A stretch of DNA of 58,645 bases, from assembly GCA_902581695.1 (NCBI GenBank), contig CACHOW010000003.1:1-58645 (forward strand). The letters run 5' to 3'. Below the pieces are notes generated by a model that had not been told where the DNA came from, ran no database searches, and was given only the letters and a program-made list of their open reading frames with translations. The position numbers were made by a program, and so were the translations under genes. Positions 7,336 through 16,916 of the stretch are shown here, in pieces. The DNA comes from an uncultured Pelagibacteraceae bacterium. GTDB lineage: Bacteria; Pseudomonadota; Alphaproteobacteria; Pelagibacterales; Pelagibacteraceae. Numbering within the stretch: position 1 is the first letter of the stretch; every line of letters starts with the position of its first letter.

Positions 7336-7373
7336 TGTTCTATAAATATTTTCATTCATATAAACCTAATTTA

Positions 7374-8165
7374 ATGAAAAAACAAAAAACTTTAGTTTCG
7401 ATCTTAATTATAAATTACAATAATGGTAATTTATTGACCAGAGCTATCAAATCGTCTTTAGATCAAAAATATAAGAATATTGAAATTTTAATTTTTGACG
7501 ATAAATCTACGGACAATTCAAAAAAAGTTTTAAATCACTTTAAAAAAAACAAAAAAATAAGAATTTTTTTTAATAAAAATAAAAAGAAAAAGATTGCTGC
7601 TTTAGATGCAATGAATGGGTACATAAAACTTTTTAAAAGATCTAAAGGATCATTGATCTGTTTCTTAGATAGTGATGATTATTTCCATAGATTAAAAGTT
7701 GAAAAAATTATAAAAATTTTTTCCAAAAGAAAAGAAATAGATTTCATTCAAAACCTTCCCAATATAAAAAATAATTTAGGGACAAAAAAAAGGGGAAATA
7801 AGAATAATCCATTAAGTTTTTGGCCTTATTTAGCACCAGAGAGTTGCATAAGTTTTAGAAAAAAATTTATGAATTCTTTTTTAAAAACAAATAAGAAATT
7901 CAATAACAGTTTTGAAGATATTTGGTTAGGTTTCAGAATGGGTGTTTATGCTTTTTTTTGTTTAAAAAAATTTTATACTATAAATATGAATTTAACTTTT
8001 TACGAAAGTTTAGGACAATCTAAAAAATATAGGTTACTTAACAAAAACTGGGTTAAACGTAGAAAAAATTCTTTTGAGTATTTAAAGCGTATTTCAAAAA
8101 ATAAAAATATATTAAATAAAAATTGGGATTTTATAATTACAAATTTTATAACAAAATTTTATTAA
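7374..8165 (+). CDS. Glycosyltransferase family 2 protein
   Basis: A 263-residue GT-A glycosyltransferase. The opening LVSILIINYNNGNLLTRAI, the FDDKSTDNS nucleotide-binding turn (about residues 44-52) and the metal-binding DXD-type motif CFLDSDDYF (near 98-106) are classical for GT2. The rest is poor in recognisable motifs and rich in Lys, Asn and Phe. The ATG at 7374 is used; an in-frame TTG farther upstream would extend into the divergent GT4 gene. It is followed six bases later by the sugar aminotransferase. Confidence 0.85.
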   Translation: MKKQKTLVSILIINYNNGNLLTRAIKSSLDQKYKNIEILIFDDKSTDNSKKVLNHFKKNKKIRIFFNKNKKKKIAALDAMNGYIKLFKRSKGSLICFLDSDDYFHRLKVEKIIKIFSKRKEIDFIQNLPNIKNNLGTKKRGNKNNPLSFWPYLAPESCISFRKKFMNSFLKTNKKFNNSFEDIWLGFRMGVYAFFCLKKFYTINMNLTFYESLGQSKKYRLLNKNWVKRRKNSFEYLKRISKNKNILNKNWDFIITNFITKFY

Positions 8166-8170
8166 TAAAG

Positions 8171-9301
8171 ATGAATAACAAGATAGAATTTAATAAACCC
8201 TTCACATCAAATAAAGATAAAAAATATATTAATGATATATTTAAAAATAATAAATTTGCAGATGGTTTTTTTCAAAAAAAATGTGAAAATTTTATTAAAA
8301 AAAAAGTTAATTCTCAATTTATAGCATTAACACAAAATTGTACTAGTTCTCTCGAGATATCAATGATCCTTCTCAATTTAAAAAAAGATGATGAAGTAAT
8401 TATGCCATCCTACACTTTTACTTCTACAGCTAATGCCGTTTTATTAAGAGGTGCAAAACCAGTTTTTGCTGATGTAAATTTACATGATGCAAATCTTAAT
8501 TATGAGTCTGTTAGAAAAAAAATAAATAAAAGAACTAAAGCTATAATTGTAGTTCATTACGCGGGAAATTCATGTGATATGCAAAAATTTCTTGAATTAA
8601 AAAGACAACACAATTTGATTTTAATAGAAGATTGTGCACATAGTTTTATGGGAAAATTTAAAAATCAGTTTCTTGGTACAATAGGAGATTTCGGAACCTT
8701 TAGTTTTCATGAAACCAAAAATTTAGTTGGTGGTCAATGTGGTGCTATTTCAATAAATGATAAAAAATATGTTAAAAGAGCAAAAATTATTTTAGATAAA
8801 GGAACTGATAGGGCTTTTATAGGTAATAAAAAGAGATATTACTCTTGGAAAGATATTGGTTCAGAATTTCGATCAGCTGAATTACCAGCAGCGTTACTTT
8901 ATTCACAATTAATGAAACTTGAGACTATCATGAAAAGAAGAAAAATAATAAGTGAAACTTATAAAAAAAATTTAAGATCATTAAAAAATAGAAAATTTGA
9001 AATAATCAAACATAATCTCAAAAATAAAAGTGCTCACCATGTTTTTGCTCTCATATTTAATAGCCTAAGACTAAGAGAAAGTTTTATCAAATATATGAAA
9101 AAGAAAAAAATTTTATGTTATTTCCATTATTATCCCCTTCATATTTCATCATTTGGGAAAAAGTTTAATAGAACACAAATGAGAAATACTGATAAAATTT
9201 ACAATGGGTTAGTGAGACTGCCTTTGTATCCTGGTCTTAAAAAAACGGAATTATCTCGGATTATTAAGGAAGTAAAAAAATTTAATCTAGTTAAAACTTA
9301 A
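8171..9301 (+). CDS. Sugar-nucleotide aminotransferase, WecE/RffA-like (DegT/DnrJ/EryC1 family)
   Basis: A 376-residue PLP enzyme. It closely follows the pattern of E. coli WecE (dTDP-4-amino-4,6-dideoxygalactose transaminase): DEVIMPSYTFTSTANAVLLR, VVHYAG, IEDCAHSF with the pyridoxal aspartate, and SFHETKN with the Schiff-base lysine. The C-terminal YYPLH block is also present. It should aminate a 4-keto-6-deoxy sugar nucleotide for a surface glycan. The start is the ATG at 8171 directly after the GT2 stop. No sugar nucleotidyltransferase or dehydratase is in the window, so its substrate must be made elsewhere. Confidence 0.87.
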   Translation: MNNKIEFNKPFTSNKDKKYINDIFKNNKFADGFFQKKCENFIKKKVNSQFIALTQNCTSSLEISMILLNLKKDDEVIMPSYTFTSTANAVLLRGAKPVFADVNLHDANLNYESVRKKINKRTKAIIVVHYAGNSCDMQKFLELKRQHNLILIEDCAHSFMGKFKNQFLGTIGDFGTFSFHETKNLVGGQCGAISINDKKYVKRAKIILDKGTDRAFIGNKKRYYSWKDIGSEFRSAELPAALLYSQLMKLETIMKRRKIISETYKKNLRSLKNRKFEIIKHNLKNKSAHHVFALIFNSLRLRESFIKYMKKKKILCYFHYYPLHISSFGKKFNRTQMRNTDKIYNGLVRLPLYPGLKKTELSRIIKEVKKFNLVKT

Positions 9302-10594
9302 TGGTTTTCCATCAGGTTCACCTATAATTTTGCCATCTCTCATTTTAATTTTTCCTGCAATGATTGTTGAAACAGGCGTTCCTTTAAATTCGTAACCATT
9401 AAATGGAGACCATCGACATTTACTTTCAATATTTTCATTTTTAATTACAATTTTTTTATTCATATCAACAATTGTAAAATCGGCATCATAACCTTGTTTA
9501 ATAAACCCCTTATTTTTTATTCCAAAAATTTTAATTGGATTTTCACAAACAAGATTTATCAATTGATTAAGTTCTAGTTTACCATCATTAACATGATTTA
9601 ACATGACAGGCATTAGCGTTTGAACACCTGGCATCCCTGATGGTGAGTTTGGATAGACTTTATCTTTATTGGACTTTAAATGTGGAGCATGATCAGATCC
9701 AATTGTATCATTTAAGTTATTTTTAACAGCAAACCATAATCTATCGTAATGAGATTTGTCTCTAATAGGAGGATTCATTTGAGCATACGTGCCTAGTTTA
9801 TTGTAACAGTCTGGTGCATAAGTTGTTAAATGTTGTGGAGTAATCTCGAATGTTATATTACCTTTGTGTTGCGATAAAAAATCAATTTCCTCTTTTGTAG
9901 TTATATGAAGCACGTGTGCTTTTTTATTATACTTCTCAGCAATCCTCACAATTCGCCTAGTAGAGGACATTGCACACTCAACACTTCTCCAAGTTGGATG
10001 AGAATGTACATCACCATTTTTAATTAATTTTTTGTTAATATTTAAAATTTCTTCATCTTCAGAATGAACTGCAACAACTTTCGAACTATTTTGAAATACA
10101 GTATCAATATCTTTTTCATCAGCAACCAGGAGATTGCCAGTTGAAGAGCCTGCAAAAAGCTTAATTCCACAACAACCTTCTAAATTTTTTAAATCTGCTA
10201 ATTCATTTGCATTGTCAGCAGTTGCACCAAAATAAAAAGCATAATTACAATACATTCTATTTTTGGCGAGATCTAATTTTCTTTGAAATTCTTTTTTGGT
10301 TGATGTTGGTGGATTAGTATTTGGCATTTCAAATACTGCTGTAATTCCACCAGCAACTGCTGCCCTACTTCCAGAATGTAAATCTTCTGTATCAGTTGAA
10401 CCTGGTTCTCTAAAATGAGTTTGAGTGTCTATGCAACCTGGCAAAACAGTAAGGCCTTTTGCATCTATGGTATTTAGTGCTTTCTCGGAAATTTGACCAA
10501 TCTTTTGAATTTTTCCATCACTAATACCAACATCTACATTTTTCAATTCACCTTCAACGTAGCATTGGCCATTTTTTATTATTAGATCTAACAT
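9287..10594 (-). CDS. pyrC: Dihydroorotase / amidohydrolase (PyrC/AllB-like)
   Basis: A 435-residue metal-dependent cyclic amidohydrolase, most likely dihydroorotase of pyrimidine synthesis. Visible motifs are DTQTHFREPG (about 56-65), FEMPNTNPPT, GIKLFAGSSTG, HSEDEE, HVLHIT and GSDHAPH. The first metal motif reads Q-x-H where most dihydroorotases have H-x-H. I recall the same substitution in an alphaproteobacterial subgroup. The 3' end overlaps the convergent aminotransferase gene by 15 bases. An allantoinase or dihydropyrimidinase role is not excluded. Confidence 0.82.
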   Translation of the reverse strand: MLDLIIKNGQCYVEGELKNVDVGISDGKIQKIGQISEKALNTIDAKGLTVLPGCIDTQTHFREPGSTDTEDLHSGSRAAVAGGITAVFEMPNTNPPTSTKKEFQRKLDLAKNRMYCNYAFYFGATADNANELADLKNLEGCCGIKLFAGSSTGNLLVADEKDIDTVFQNSSKVVAVHSEDEEILNINKKLIKNGDVHSHPTWRSVECAMSSTRRIVRIAEKYNKKAHVLHITTKEEIDFLSQHKGNITFEITPQHLTTYAPDCYNKLGTYAQMNPPIRDKSHYDRLWFAVKNNLNDTIGSDHAPHLKSNKDKVYPNSPSGMPGVQTLMPVMLNHVNDGKLELNQLINLVCENPIKIFGIKNKGFIKQGYDADFTIVDMNKKIVIKNENIESKCRWSPFNGYEFKGTPVSTIIAGKIKMRDGKIIGEPDGKPLSFN

Positions 10595-10640
10595 TTATGA
10601 TAAAAGTAATTATATTAAAAATTGTAGATTTCAAGGATAT

Positions 10641-11534
10641 ATGAAAAATAATGTTTACATATTAGAAGATAGAGCAATACTTTATATCAATGGTTTAGAT
10701 TCAAAAAATTTCCTTCAAAATTTAGTGAGTAACGATCTTAATAAAGTATCTGATAAATCTAGTTGTTTTGCTTCTTTATTAACTCCTCAGGGTAAATTTC
10801 TTTATGAATTTATAATTATCAAACATAAATCCGGATACTTTTTAGATTGTGAAAAAAATCAATCTGAAAAAATATTCAAACAGCTTAATTTATATAAAAT
10901 TAGATCAAAAGTTGAAATTTTAAATTTAAGTAATGAATTTGTGGTTGCAAGTTTTGGATATGAAAAATATCTATCAATTGAAGGATCAAAAGATATCCTG
11001 GGTTTTACATTTAAATATAGAGAGGACCCCATAATTTTAGATCCAAGAAATAAAGACTTAGGAGCTAGACTAATTATCAATTTAGAAAAGCTTTACTTAT
11101 CATTAAAAAAATTAGGGTTAAAAAACGATAAAATTGAAAATTACCATATTTTGAGTCATAAACTTGGTGTCGTTCCTAAAAACTTAAACAAATTACAAAA
11201 TAAAATATTTGGTATTGAGTGTAATTATGAAGAGTTAAATGGAATTGATTTTAAAAAAGGTTGCTACGTTGGCCAAGAGAATACAGCTAGAATTAAATTG
11301 AAGAATAAACTCTCAAAAAGATTACTCCCGATAAAAATTATTAGTGGAAAAGTATCTGATGATGAGAAAATTTATAATAATGATGTTGAAGTAGGTAAGG
11401 TTTTAATTAACGAAGAATACCCTTTTGCCTTAATTAAATTCTTAGATAAGAATTTTGATAAAGATATTATATTTAAAGGTGAAAATGGATCTTTCAAAAT
11501 TTTTATTCCCCAATGGCTTCAAACTAAAATTTAA
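10641..11534 (+). CDS. ygfZ: YgfZ/GcvT-fold folate-binding protein, iron-sulfur cluster repair
   Basis: A 297-residue protein of the YgfZ/IBA57 family, which uses a folate-binding GcvT fold to help assemble or repair 4Fe-4S enzymes. The signature KGCYVGQE with its essential cysteine is at about residues 211-218, preceded by the GIDF block. The N-terminal AILYINGLDSKNFLQNLVSN segment is also typical. An AAGGA ribosome binding site sits a few bases ahead of the ATG. It is divergent from pyrC and its 3' end overlaps the MazG-like gene by 4 bases. Confidence 0.88.
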   Translation: MKNNVYILEDRAILYINGLDSKNFLQNLVSNDLNKVSDKSSCFASLLTPQGKFLYEFIIIKHKSGYFLDCEKNQSEKIFKQLNLYKIRSKVEILNLSNEFVVASFGYEKYLSIEGSKDILGFTFKYREDPIILDPRNKDLGARLIINLEKLYLSLKKLGLKNDKIENYHILSHKLGVVPKNLNKLQNKIFGIECNYEELNGIDFKKGCYVGQENTARIKLKNKLSKRLLPIKIISGKVSDDEKIYNNDVEVGKVLINEEYPFALIKFLDKNFDKDIIFKGENGSFKIFIPQWLQTKI

Positions 11535-11902
11535 CTAACAATCTTTGAAAGATTGGGTTTAAAATAATTAGGACCTTTCATTACTTTTCCAGAATCATTA
11601 TAAATTGGTTTGCCATTCTCATCTAACTTACTCATATTTGAATTTTGAACTTCATCAAAGCACTTATCTAAATCAATTCCAAATGCATGTCCTGCTCCAT
11701 AAGTAACATACAGAATATCAGTTAGTGCATCAGCAACTTCCAATAAATCTTTATTTTTCATAGCTCCAATTAATTCATCAAGCTCCTCTTTAATCAAATC
11801 TATCCTTAATTTATTGATTTTATCTGTACTAAATGAAGGTTTATTTTTGACATCTTGGCCAAAAGTTTTCATAAAAACTCCAACCTTACTAAAATTTGAC
11901 AT
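11531..11902 (-). CDS. MazG-like nucleotide pyrophosphohydrolase
   Basis: A 123-residue all-alpha NTP pyrophosphohydrolase domain (MazG / phosphoribosyl-ATP pyrophosphohydrolase superfamily). The metal-binding signature is seen as IKEELDELIGA (about 37-47) and EVADALTDILYVTYG (about 55-69). The GHAFGIDLDKCFDEVQNSN segment follows the pattern of phage and bacterial single-domain MazG-like proteins. Probable role is hydrolysis of non-canonical or excess nucleotides. It is divergent from fumC with a 66-base spacer and convergent with ygfZ. Confidence 0.8.
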   Translation of the reverse strand: MSNFSKVGVFMKTFGQDVKNKPSFSTDKINKLRIDLIKEELDELIGAMKNKDLLEVADALTDILYVTYGAGHAFGIDLDKCFDEVQNSNMSKLDENGKPIYNDSGKVMKGPNYFKPNLSKIVS

Positions 11903-11968
11903 ATTGCTCCTGTAAGTTTTATAAAATTAATGTATATTAATAATAATTTAATTTTTGCTTATTAATCA

Positions 11969-13357
11969 ATGAAATTAAGAAAAGAATTTGATAGCATTGG
12001 ATCTATTAACGTCCCAAAAGATAAATATTGGGGAGCCTCGACTCAAAGATCAAAAAAATATTTTGATATAGGTGAGTTTTTAGTAAGACCCATTTTAATT
12101 AAATCCATAGCTATAATAAAAAAAGCTGCAGCTATCGTTCATGGCAAAGAAAAGCAAATTTTACCTAATATTTCAAAAGCAATAATAAAAGCCTCTAATG
12201 AGGTAATATCCGGACGACTAGATGAACATTTTCCTTTAAAAGTTTGGCAAACTGGTTCTGGTACTCAAACAAATATGAATGTTAATGAAGTCATAGCAAA
12301 TAGAGCAATTGAAATTTTAGGTGGAAAAAAAGGAAGTAAAAAACCTGTACATCCTAATGATCATGTTAATAAATCTCAGTCAACAAATGATGTATTTCCA
12401 ACTGCAATGCATATAGCGATAGCTACAGAAACAAAAAATAAGTTACTACCATCTTTAGAATTGCTAAATAAAGAATTAAAAAAAAAGGTTTCAAAGTTTA
12501 AGAATATTATTAAAGTTGGTAGAACTCATTTGCAAGATGCAACTCCATTATCTTTAGGACAAGAATTTTCTGGTTACCATTCGCAATTAGATGATTGTAT
12601 TTCAAGAATTAAAAATGCTTTGAGTGAAATTTTTTTCTTAGCGCAAGGTGGGACTGCTGTTGGAACAGGTATAAATAGCAAAAAGGGTTTTGATAAAAAG
12701 ATAATTCAAGAAATTAAAAAAATTACTAAACTTCCTTTTAAACCAACTAAAAATAAATTTGCAGCTTTAGCTGCACATGATGAAATAGTAAATTTTTCAG
12801 GGGCCTTGAATACAACTGCGGTTTGTTTAATGAAGATTGCTAATGACATTAGATTTTTAGGATCAGGTCCAAGAGCAGGGTATGGTGAAATTATTTTACC
12901 TGCAAATGAACCTGGATCATCAATCATGCCTGGTAAGGTAAACCCAACCCAATCTGAGGCAGTAACTATGGTTTGTGTTAAAGTAATTGGCAATCATAAC
13001 GGGATCACTATGGCAGGGTCTCATGGTCATTTTGAATTGAATGTTTTTAAACCTTTGATTGCTCATAATATTTTACAGTCAATAGATTTACTGGCAGATA
13101 GTACTCGAAATTTTTCACTTTATTGTATCAAAGGTTTAAAGGCCGACAAAATAAAGATAAAAGAATATTTAGACAACTCATTAATGTTAGTCACCTCTCT
13201 AGCCCCTCATATAGGATATGACAATGCTGCAAAAATAGCGAAGAGAGCTTTAAAAAACAAAACTACACTTAAAGTAGAGGCATTAAAATCTGGATTAATT
13301 AACGAAAAAATTTATAACAAAATTGTTAATCCAAAAAAAATGATCGGGCCTCTATAA
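11969..13357 (+). CDS. fumC: Fumarate hydratase class II
   Basis: A 462-residue iron-independent fumarase converting fumarate to malate in the TCA cycle. The class II signature [16 protein letters not shown] is at about residues 314-329. The active-site blocks [19 protein letters not shown] (about 94-112) and the [17 protein letters not shown] region are present. Full family length with no gaps. It overlaps the convergent AsmA-like gene by 6 bases. Confidence 0.96.
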   Translation: MKLRKEFDSIGSINVPKDKYWGASTQRSKKYFDIGEFLVRPILIKSIAIIKKAAAIVHGKEKQILPNISKAIIKASNEVISGRLDEHFPLKVWQTGSGTQTNMNVNEVIANRAIEILGGKKGSKKPVHPNDHVNKSQSTNDVFPTAMHIAIATETKNKLLPSLELLNKELKKKVSKFKNIIKVGRTHLQDATPLSLGQEFSGYHSQLDDCISRIKNALSEIFFLAQGGTAVGTGINSKKGFDKKIIQEIKKITKLPFKPTKNKFAALAAHDEIVNFSGALNTTAVCLMKIANDIRFLGSGPRAGYGEIILPANEPGSSIMPGKVNPTQSEAVTMVCVKVIGNHNGITMAGSHGHFELNVFKPLIAHNILQSIDLLADSTRNFSLYCIKGLKADKIKIKEYLDNSLMLVTSLAPHIGYDNAAKIAKRALKNKTTLKVEALKSGLINEKIYNKIVNPKKMIGPL

Positions 13358-14848
13358 TTCTTCAATAATAGAATTGAAAAAATTTCTCAAATCTATTCTA
13401 TTTTTTATTGGTCTGCTATCTAGATTAAATTGTTGTAATATATTTTGGATATTTTGATTTGATTCATCATCTATAATTAATTTTTCAACACTTAAATTAT
13501 CTTTTAAAAAATCATATTTTATCTCTAAATTAATAGAGTTTATTTTTTTTCTATATTCTTTTTTTGTTTGGAAGAAGCTATACAAATTAGGATAGTCATT
13601 AATTAAAATTTCAAAATAGCCAATAAAATATTGTTTTTTTTTTGAATTTATAAATTCACTATCAACTAATCTAATTGATAAAATATCCTTTAATAACAAA
13701 TTACTTTGATTAAAATTAAGTGATTGGTTTTCAAAATTAATGTGAAGATTTAAGTCTTTTAATTTTCTATGATCAGAAATATTTTTAGATTGTACTTTTA
13801 CATTAAAGTTTAAATTCTCGTTCATAAAAATATTTGATTTTAAAACTTCGAGAAAAAAAGACTGGTTACCTAAAAGTTTCTTTAAATTTACGCTTTTAAG
13901 ATTAATTTGTAAATTTGAAGAAAACGGCGAAAAATCTATAACTCCTGTGTAAAAAAATTTATCATCTACCTTTTCATCAGAAAAAAATTTTAAACTATCA
14001 TTATTAAATGTATAATTTATGTTATACTTTTTTCTTGAGTCATAATAGCTAATACTACCTACTTTAATTTTATTTGTAAAATCAATAGTATTGATAAATC
14101 TTTTATTAATTTTATTTAACACTAAATCTAAATTGGATCTTTTGTTTAAAAAATCATTTTTTAAATTTAACTTGAAAGAATTGTTAAATATTTTTCCATT
14201 CATATCCAATTTATTGACAGATTCAAAATTGTCATAAATTGAATTACTTTTATCTAATGAAATAATTGAATATATTTCGTCAGTATTATCTTTCAAAAAA
14301 ATCTTACTATCAGATATTGTGATTTTCTTTTCATTAATTTTTCTATTAAAAAAATCTATCAGATTTTTTAAATCTTTTTTGTAAAAATCAAATTTAGCTT
14401 TTTTAACAACAATGTTCTGTATATTCATTTTATTTTTATCTAAAAATTTACTAAAAGTGAGATATACTTTAATTGTTTCAATTTGAGCTAATTTTTTTTC
14501 ATTAGAAATAAACTTAACATCTTTAAAATTAAAATGTGGTATAGGAAAAATTGCGTAATTCAATTTATCACTAAACTCTATTTCAAATTCAAATTCTTTC
14601 TCAAATTGATTCTTAACTATTTCCTTCACCCAACTATCCTTGTAAAAAGCTGGTGTGGATAAATGAACAAATACTGAAAAAAAAATGATTAATAATGTAA
14701 TTATGACCCGTTTATCAATTAAAAATAATTTAGTAAGTCTCTTTAAATTGTTAAATTGTAAATTATTAAAGATACTTATTAATATTAAATTAGTTTTTTT
14801 TAAAAAGCTTAAAAAGTTTTTTTTTGATATAAGTGTAAAATTTAACAT
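13352..14848 (-). CDS. AsmA-like envelope protein
   Basis: A 498-residue protein with one N-terminal membrane anchor (about 47-66, [20 protein letters not shown]) and a long beta-rich, Lys/Asn-rich exterior part. The pattern after the anchor (helix, [19 protein letters not shown], then repeated short strands) matches the start of AsmA-family proteins, which span or line the periplasm and are linked to outer-membrane lipid transport. The C-terminal half is too diverged for motif support. It is divergent from uvrD. Confidence 0.65.
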   Translation of the reverse strand: MLNFTLISKKNFLSFLKKTNLILISIFNNLQFNNLKRLTKLFLIDKRVIITLLIIFFSVFVHLSTPAFYKDSWVKEIVKNQFEKEFEFEIEFSDKLNYAIFPIPHFNFKDVKFISNEKKLAQIETIKVYLTFSKFLDKNKMNIQNIVVKKAKFDFYKKDLKNLIDFFNRKINEKKITISDSKIFLKDNTDEIYSIISLDKSNSIYDNFESVNKLDMNGKIFNNSFKLNLKNDFLNKRSNLDLVLNKINKRFINTIDFTNKIKVGSISYYDSRKKYNINYTFNNDSLKFFSDEKVDDKFFYTGVIDFSPFSSNLQINLKSVNLKKLLGNQSFFLEVLKSNIFMNENLNFNVKVQSKNISDHRKLKDLNLHINFENQSLNFNQSNLLLKDILSIRLVDSEFINSKKKQYFIGYFEILINDYPNLYSFFQTKKEYRKKINSINLEIKYDFLKDNLSVEKLIIDDESNQNIQNILQQFNLDSRPIKNRIDLRNFFNSIIEEL

Positions 14849-14879
14849 TTATAAATAAGGTTATATAAAATAATTAAGA

Positions 14880-16916
14880 ATGATAAACTCTGATTTTTTA
14901 AAATTCCTCAACAGTGCTCAAAAAAGTGCTGTAACTCATCTTGATGGACCCTTATTAATAGTGGCAGGGGCTGGTTCTGGAAAAACTAAGGTACTTACTT
15001 CAAGAATTGCAAATTTAATTAAAGAAAAAAAAGCTTTTCCAAATCAAATACTGGCAGTTACTTTTACTAATAAAGCTGCCAAAGAAATGCAAAATAGAGT
15101 GAGTGCAATTCTTAAATCTGATGCAACTGGTCTATCTTGGCTAGGCACATTTCATTCAATTTGTGCTAAACTGTTAAGAAGACATGCTCCAGCAGTAAAC
15201 TTAAAATCTAATTTCACTATCATAGATAGTGATGATCAGTCTAGATTGATTAAAAGTATTTGTAAGTCTGAAAATATTGATACTAAGCAATTATCTCCTA
15301 AATTTATTTTATCAATTATTGATAAGTGGAAAAATAGAGGGCTATATCCAAATGAGGTCATTATTAAAGGGAAAGACATTTATGAGAAAAATATTTTACC
15401 TTTGTATAAAATATACCAACAGAAACTTATTGACTTAAATTCTTGTGACTTTGGGGACTTAATTTTACATACTGTTAAAATTTTTGAAAAAAATGAGGAT
15501 ATAAAAGAAATTTATACCAATAATTTTAAATATATATTAGTTGATGAATATCAAGATACAAATTTTATACAAAGTAGATGGTTAAATCTTTTAGCGCAAA
15601 AAAATAGAAATATTTGTTGTGTCGGAGATGACGATCAATCAATTTACAGTTGGCGCGGAGCAGAAATTAAGAATTTTTTAGACTTTGATAAAATTTATAA
15701 AGAAACTAAAGTGATAAGGTTAGAGGAAAACTATAGGTCTACCCAAAATATTTTATCAGTAGCTTCGTCTTTAATATCAAATAACCAAAATAGAGTTGGT
15801 AAAACTTTAAAATCGACCAAAGATGAGGGAGAACTGGTTAAGTTAAATTGTTTTAAAAATGGAAAAGATGAAGCCATAGGGATTTCTGATGAATTGGAAC
15901 AAAATTTAAAAAACAAAATTTCTTTTAACAATACTGCTATTTTAGTTAGAGCAATATTTCAAACAAGAGAATTTGAAGAACGATTTCTTAAAGTTGGAAT
16001 ACCATATAGAATAATTGGTGGAACTAAATTTTATGAAAGAGCAGAAATTAAAGATTGTATTGCATATTTAAGAATAATTTTTCAGGAAAAAGATGATTTG
16101 GCATTTGAACGAGTTGTTAATAATCCTAAAAGATCTATAGGTGATAGCACTATAAAACAAATTCATGAATATGCAAAAAATAATTCAATGAGTTTAGAAA
16201 AATCATCAAAAAAACTTATTGAAATGAACGTGATTAAACCAAAAACAAAACTGGGACTTAATTCGTTTTTAAGTTTAGTTGATAAATGGAGATATGATTT
16301 GAATATAAAAAAATTGCATCATGTAAAACTATTACAAATAATATTAGATGAGTCTGGATATTCTGGAATGCTTAAGAATAAAAAAGATTTAGAAAACGAG
16401 AATAGACTTGAAAATATAAAAGAACTTTTAAGTGCAATGAAAGAATTTGACAATTTAGAAAGTTTTTTAGAACATGTTTCGTTAGCGACCTCTATTGACC
16501 AAGAATGGGAAGGAGAAAAAGTTAATATGATGACAATGCACGCTTCTAAGGGTTTGGAATTTGATATAATTTTCTTACCAGGCTGGGAGGAGGGTTTATT
16601 TCCTCATCAAAAATCTATTGAAGAAAAAGGTCAAAGCGGCTTAGAAGAAGAAAGAAGATTGGCCTATGTAGGAATTACTAGAGCAAAAAAACAAGCAATT
16701 ATATCCTTTTCAATGAACCGATTTTATCAAGGAGATTGGATAGATAGTATGGCCTCAAGATTTATAGAAGAACTTCCTGAAAAATATTTAGACAAAAATT
16801 CATCTTTTGATGAAGTAAGAGATGAGATAGAGGATTTTGAATTTAATCAAGATTTTGAGGAAAACGATAATGTTAGAAGTCCTGGATGGATTAGATACCA
16901 AAAAAGAATAAAATGA
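14880..16916 (+). CDS. uvrD: ATP-dependent DNA helicase UvrD/PcrA
   Basis: A 678-residue superfamily 1A 3'-5' helicase for nucleotide excision and mismatch repair. Motif I AGAGSGKT is at 29-36, motif II DEYQDTN, motif III GDDDQSIYSWRGAE, motif IV ENYRST, motif V TMHASKGLEFD, and motif VI RLAYVGITRAKK. The C-terminal part is short compared with E. coli UvrD (720), missing part of the flexible tail. The stop overlaps the start of pepP in an ATGA junction. Confidence 0.93.
   Translation: MINSDFLKFLNSAQKSAVTHLDGPLLIVAGAGSGKTKVLTSRIANLIKEKKAFPNQILAVTFTNKAAKEMQNRVSAILKSDATGLSWLGTFHSICAKLLRRHAPAVNLKSNFTIIDSDDQSRLIKSICKSENIDTKQLSPKFILSIIDKWKNRGLYPNEVIIKGKDIYEKNILPLYKIYQQKLIDLNSCDFGDLILHTVKIFEKNEDIKEIYTNNFKYILVDEYQDTNFIQSRWLNLLAQKNRNICCVGDDDQSIYSWRGAEIKNFLDFDKIYKETKVIRLEENYRSTQNILSVASSLISNNQNRVGKTLKSTKDEGELVKLNCFKNGKDEAIGISDELEQNLKNKISFNNTAILVRAIFQTREFEERFLKVGIPYRIIGGTKFYERAEIKDCIAYLRIIFQEKDDLAFERVVNNPKRSIGDSTIKQIHEYAKNNSMSLEKSSKKLIEMNVIKPKTKLGLNSFLSLVDKWRYDLNIKKLHHVKLLQIILDESGYSGMLKNKKDLENENRLENIKELLSAMKEFDNLESFLEHVSLATSIDQEWEGEKVNMMTMHASKGLEFDIIFLPGWEEGLFPHQKSIEEKGQSGLEEERRLAYVGITRAKKQAIISFSMNRFYQGDWIDSMASRFIEELPEKYLDKNSSFDEVRDEIEDFEFNQDFEENDNVRSPGWIRYQKRIK

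Noticed and set aside
6241..9301. Genomic island with mobile element borders
   Set aside because: No transposase, integrase, direct repeat or tRNA edge was found; only composition and gene content are unusual.
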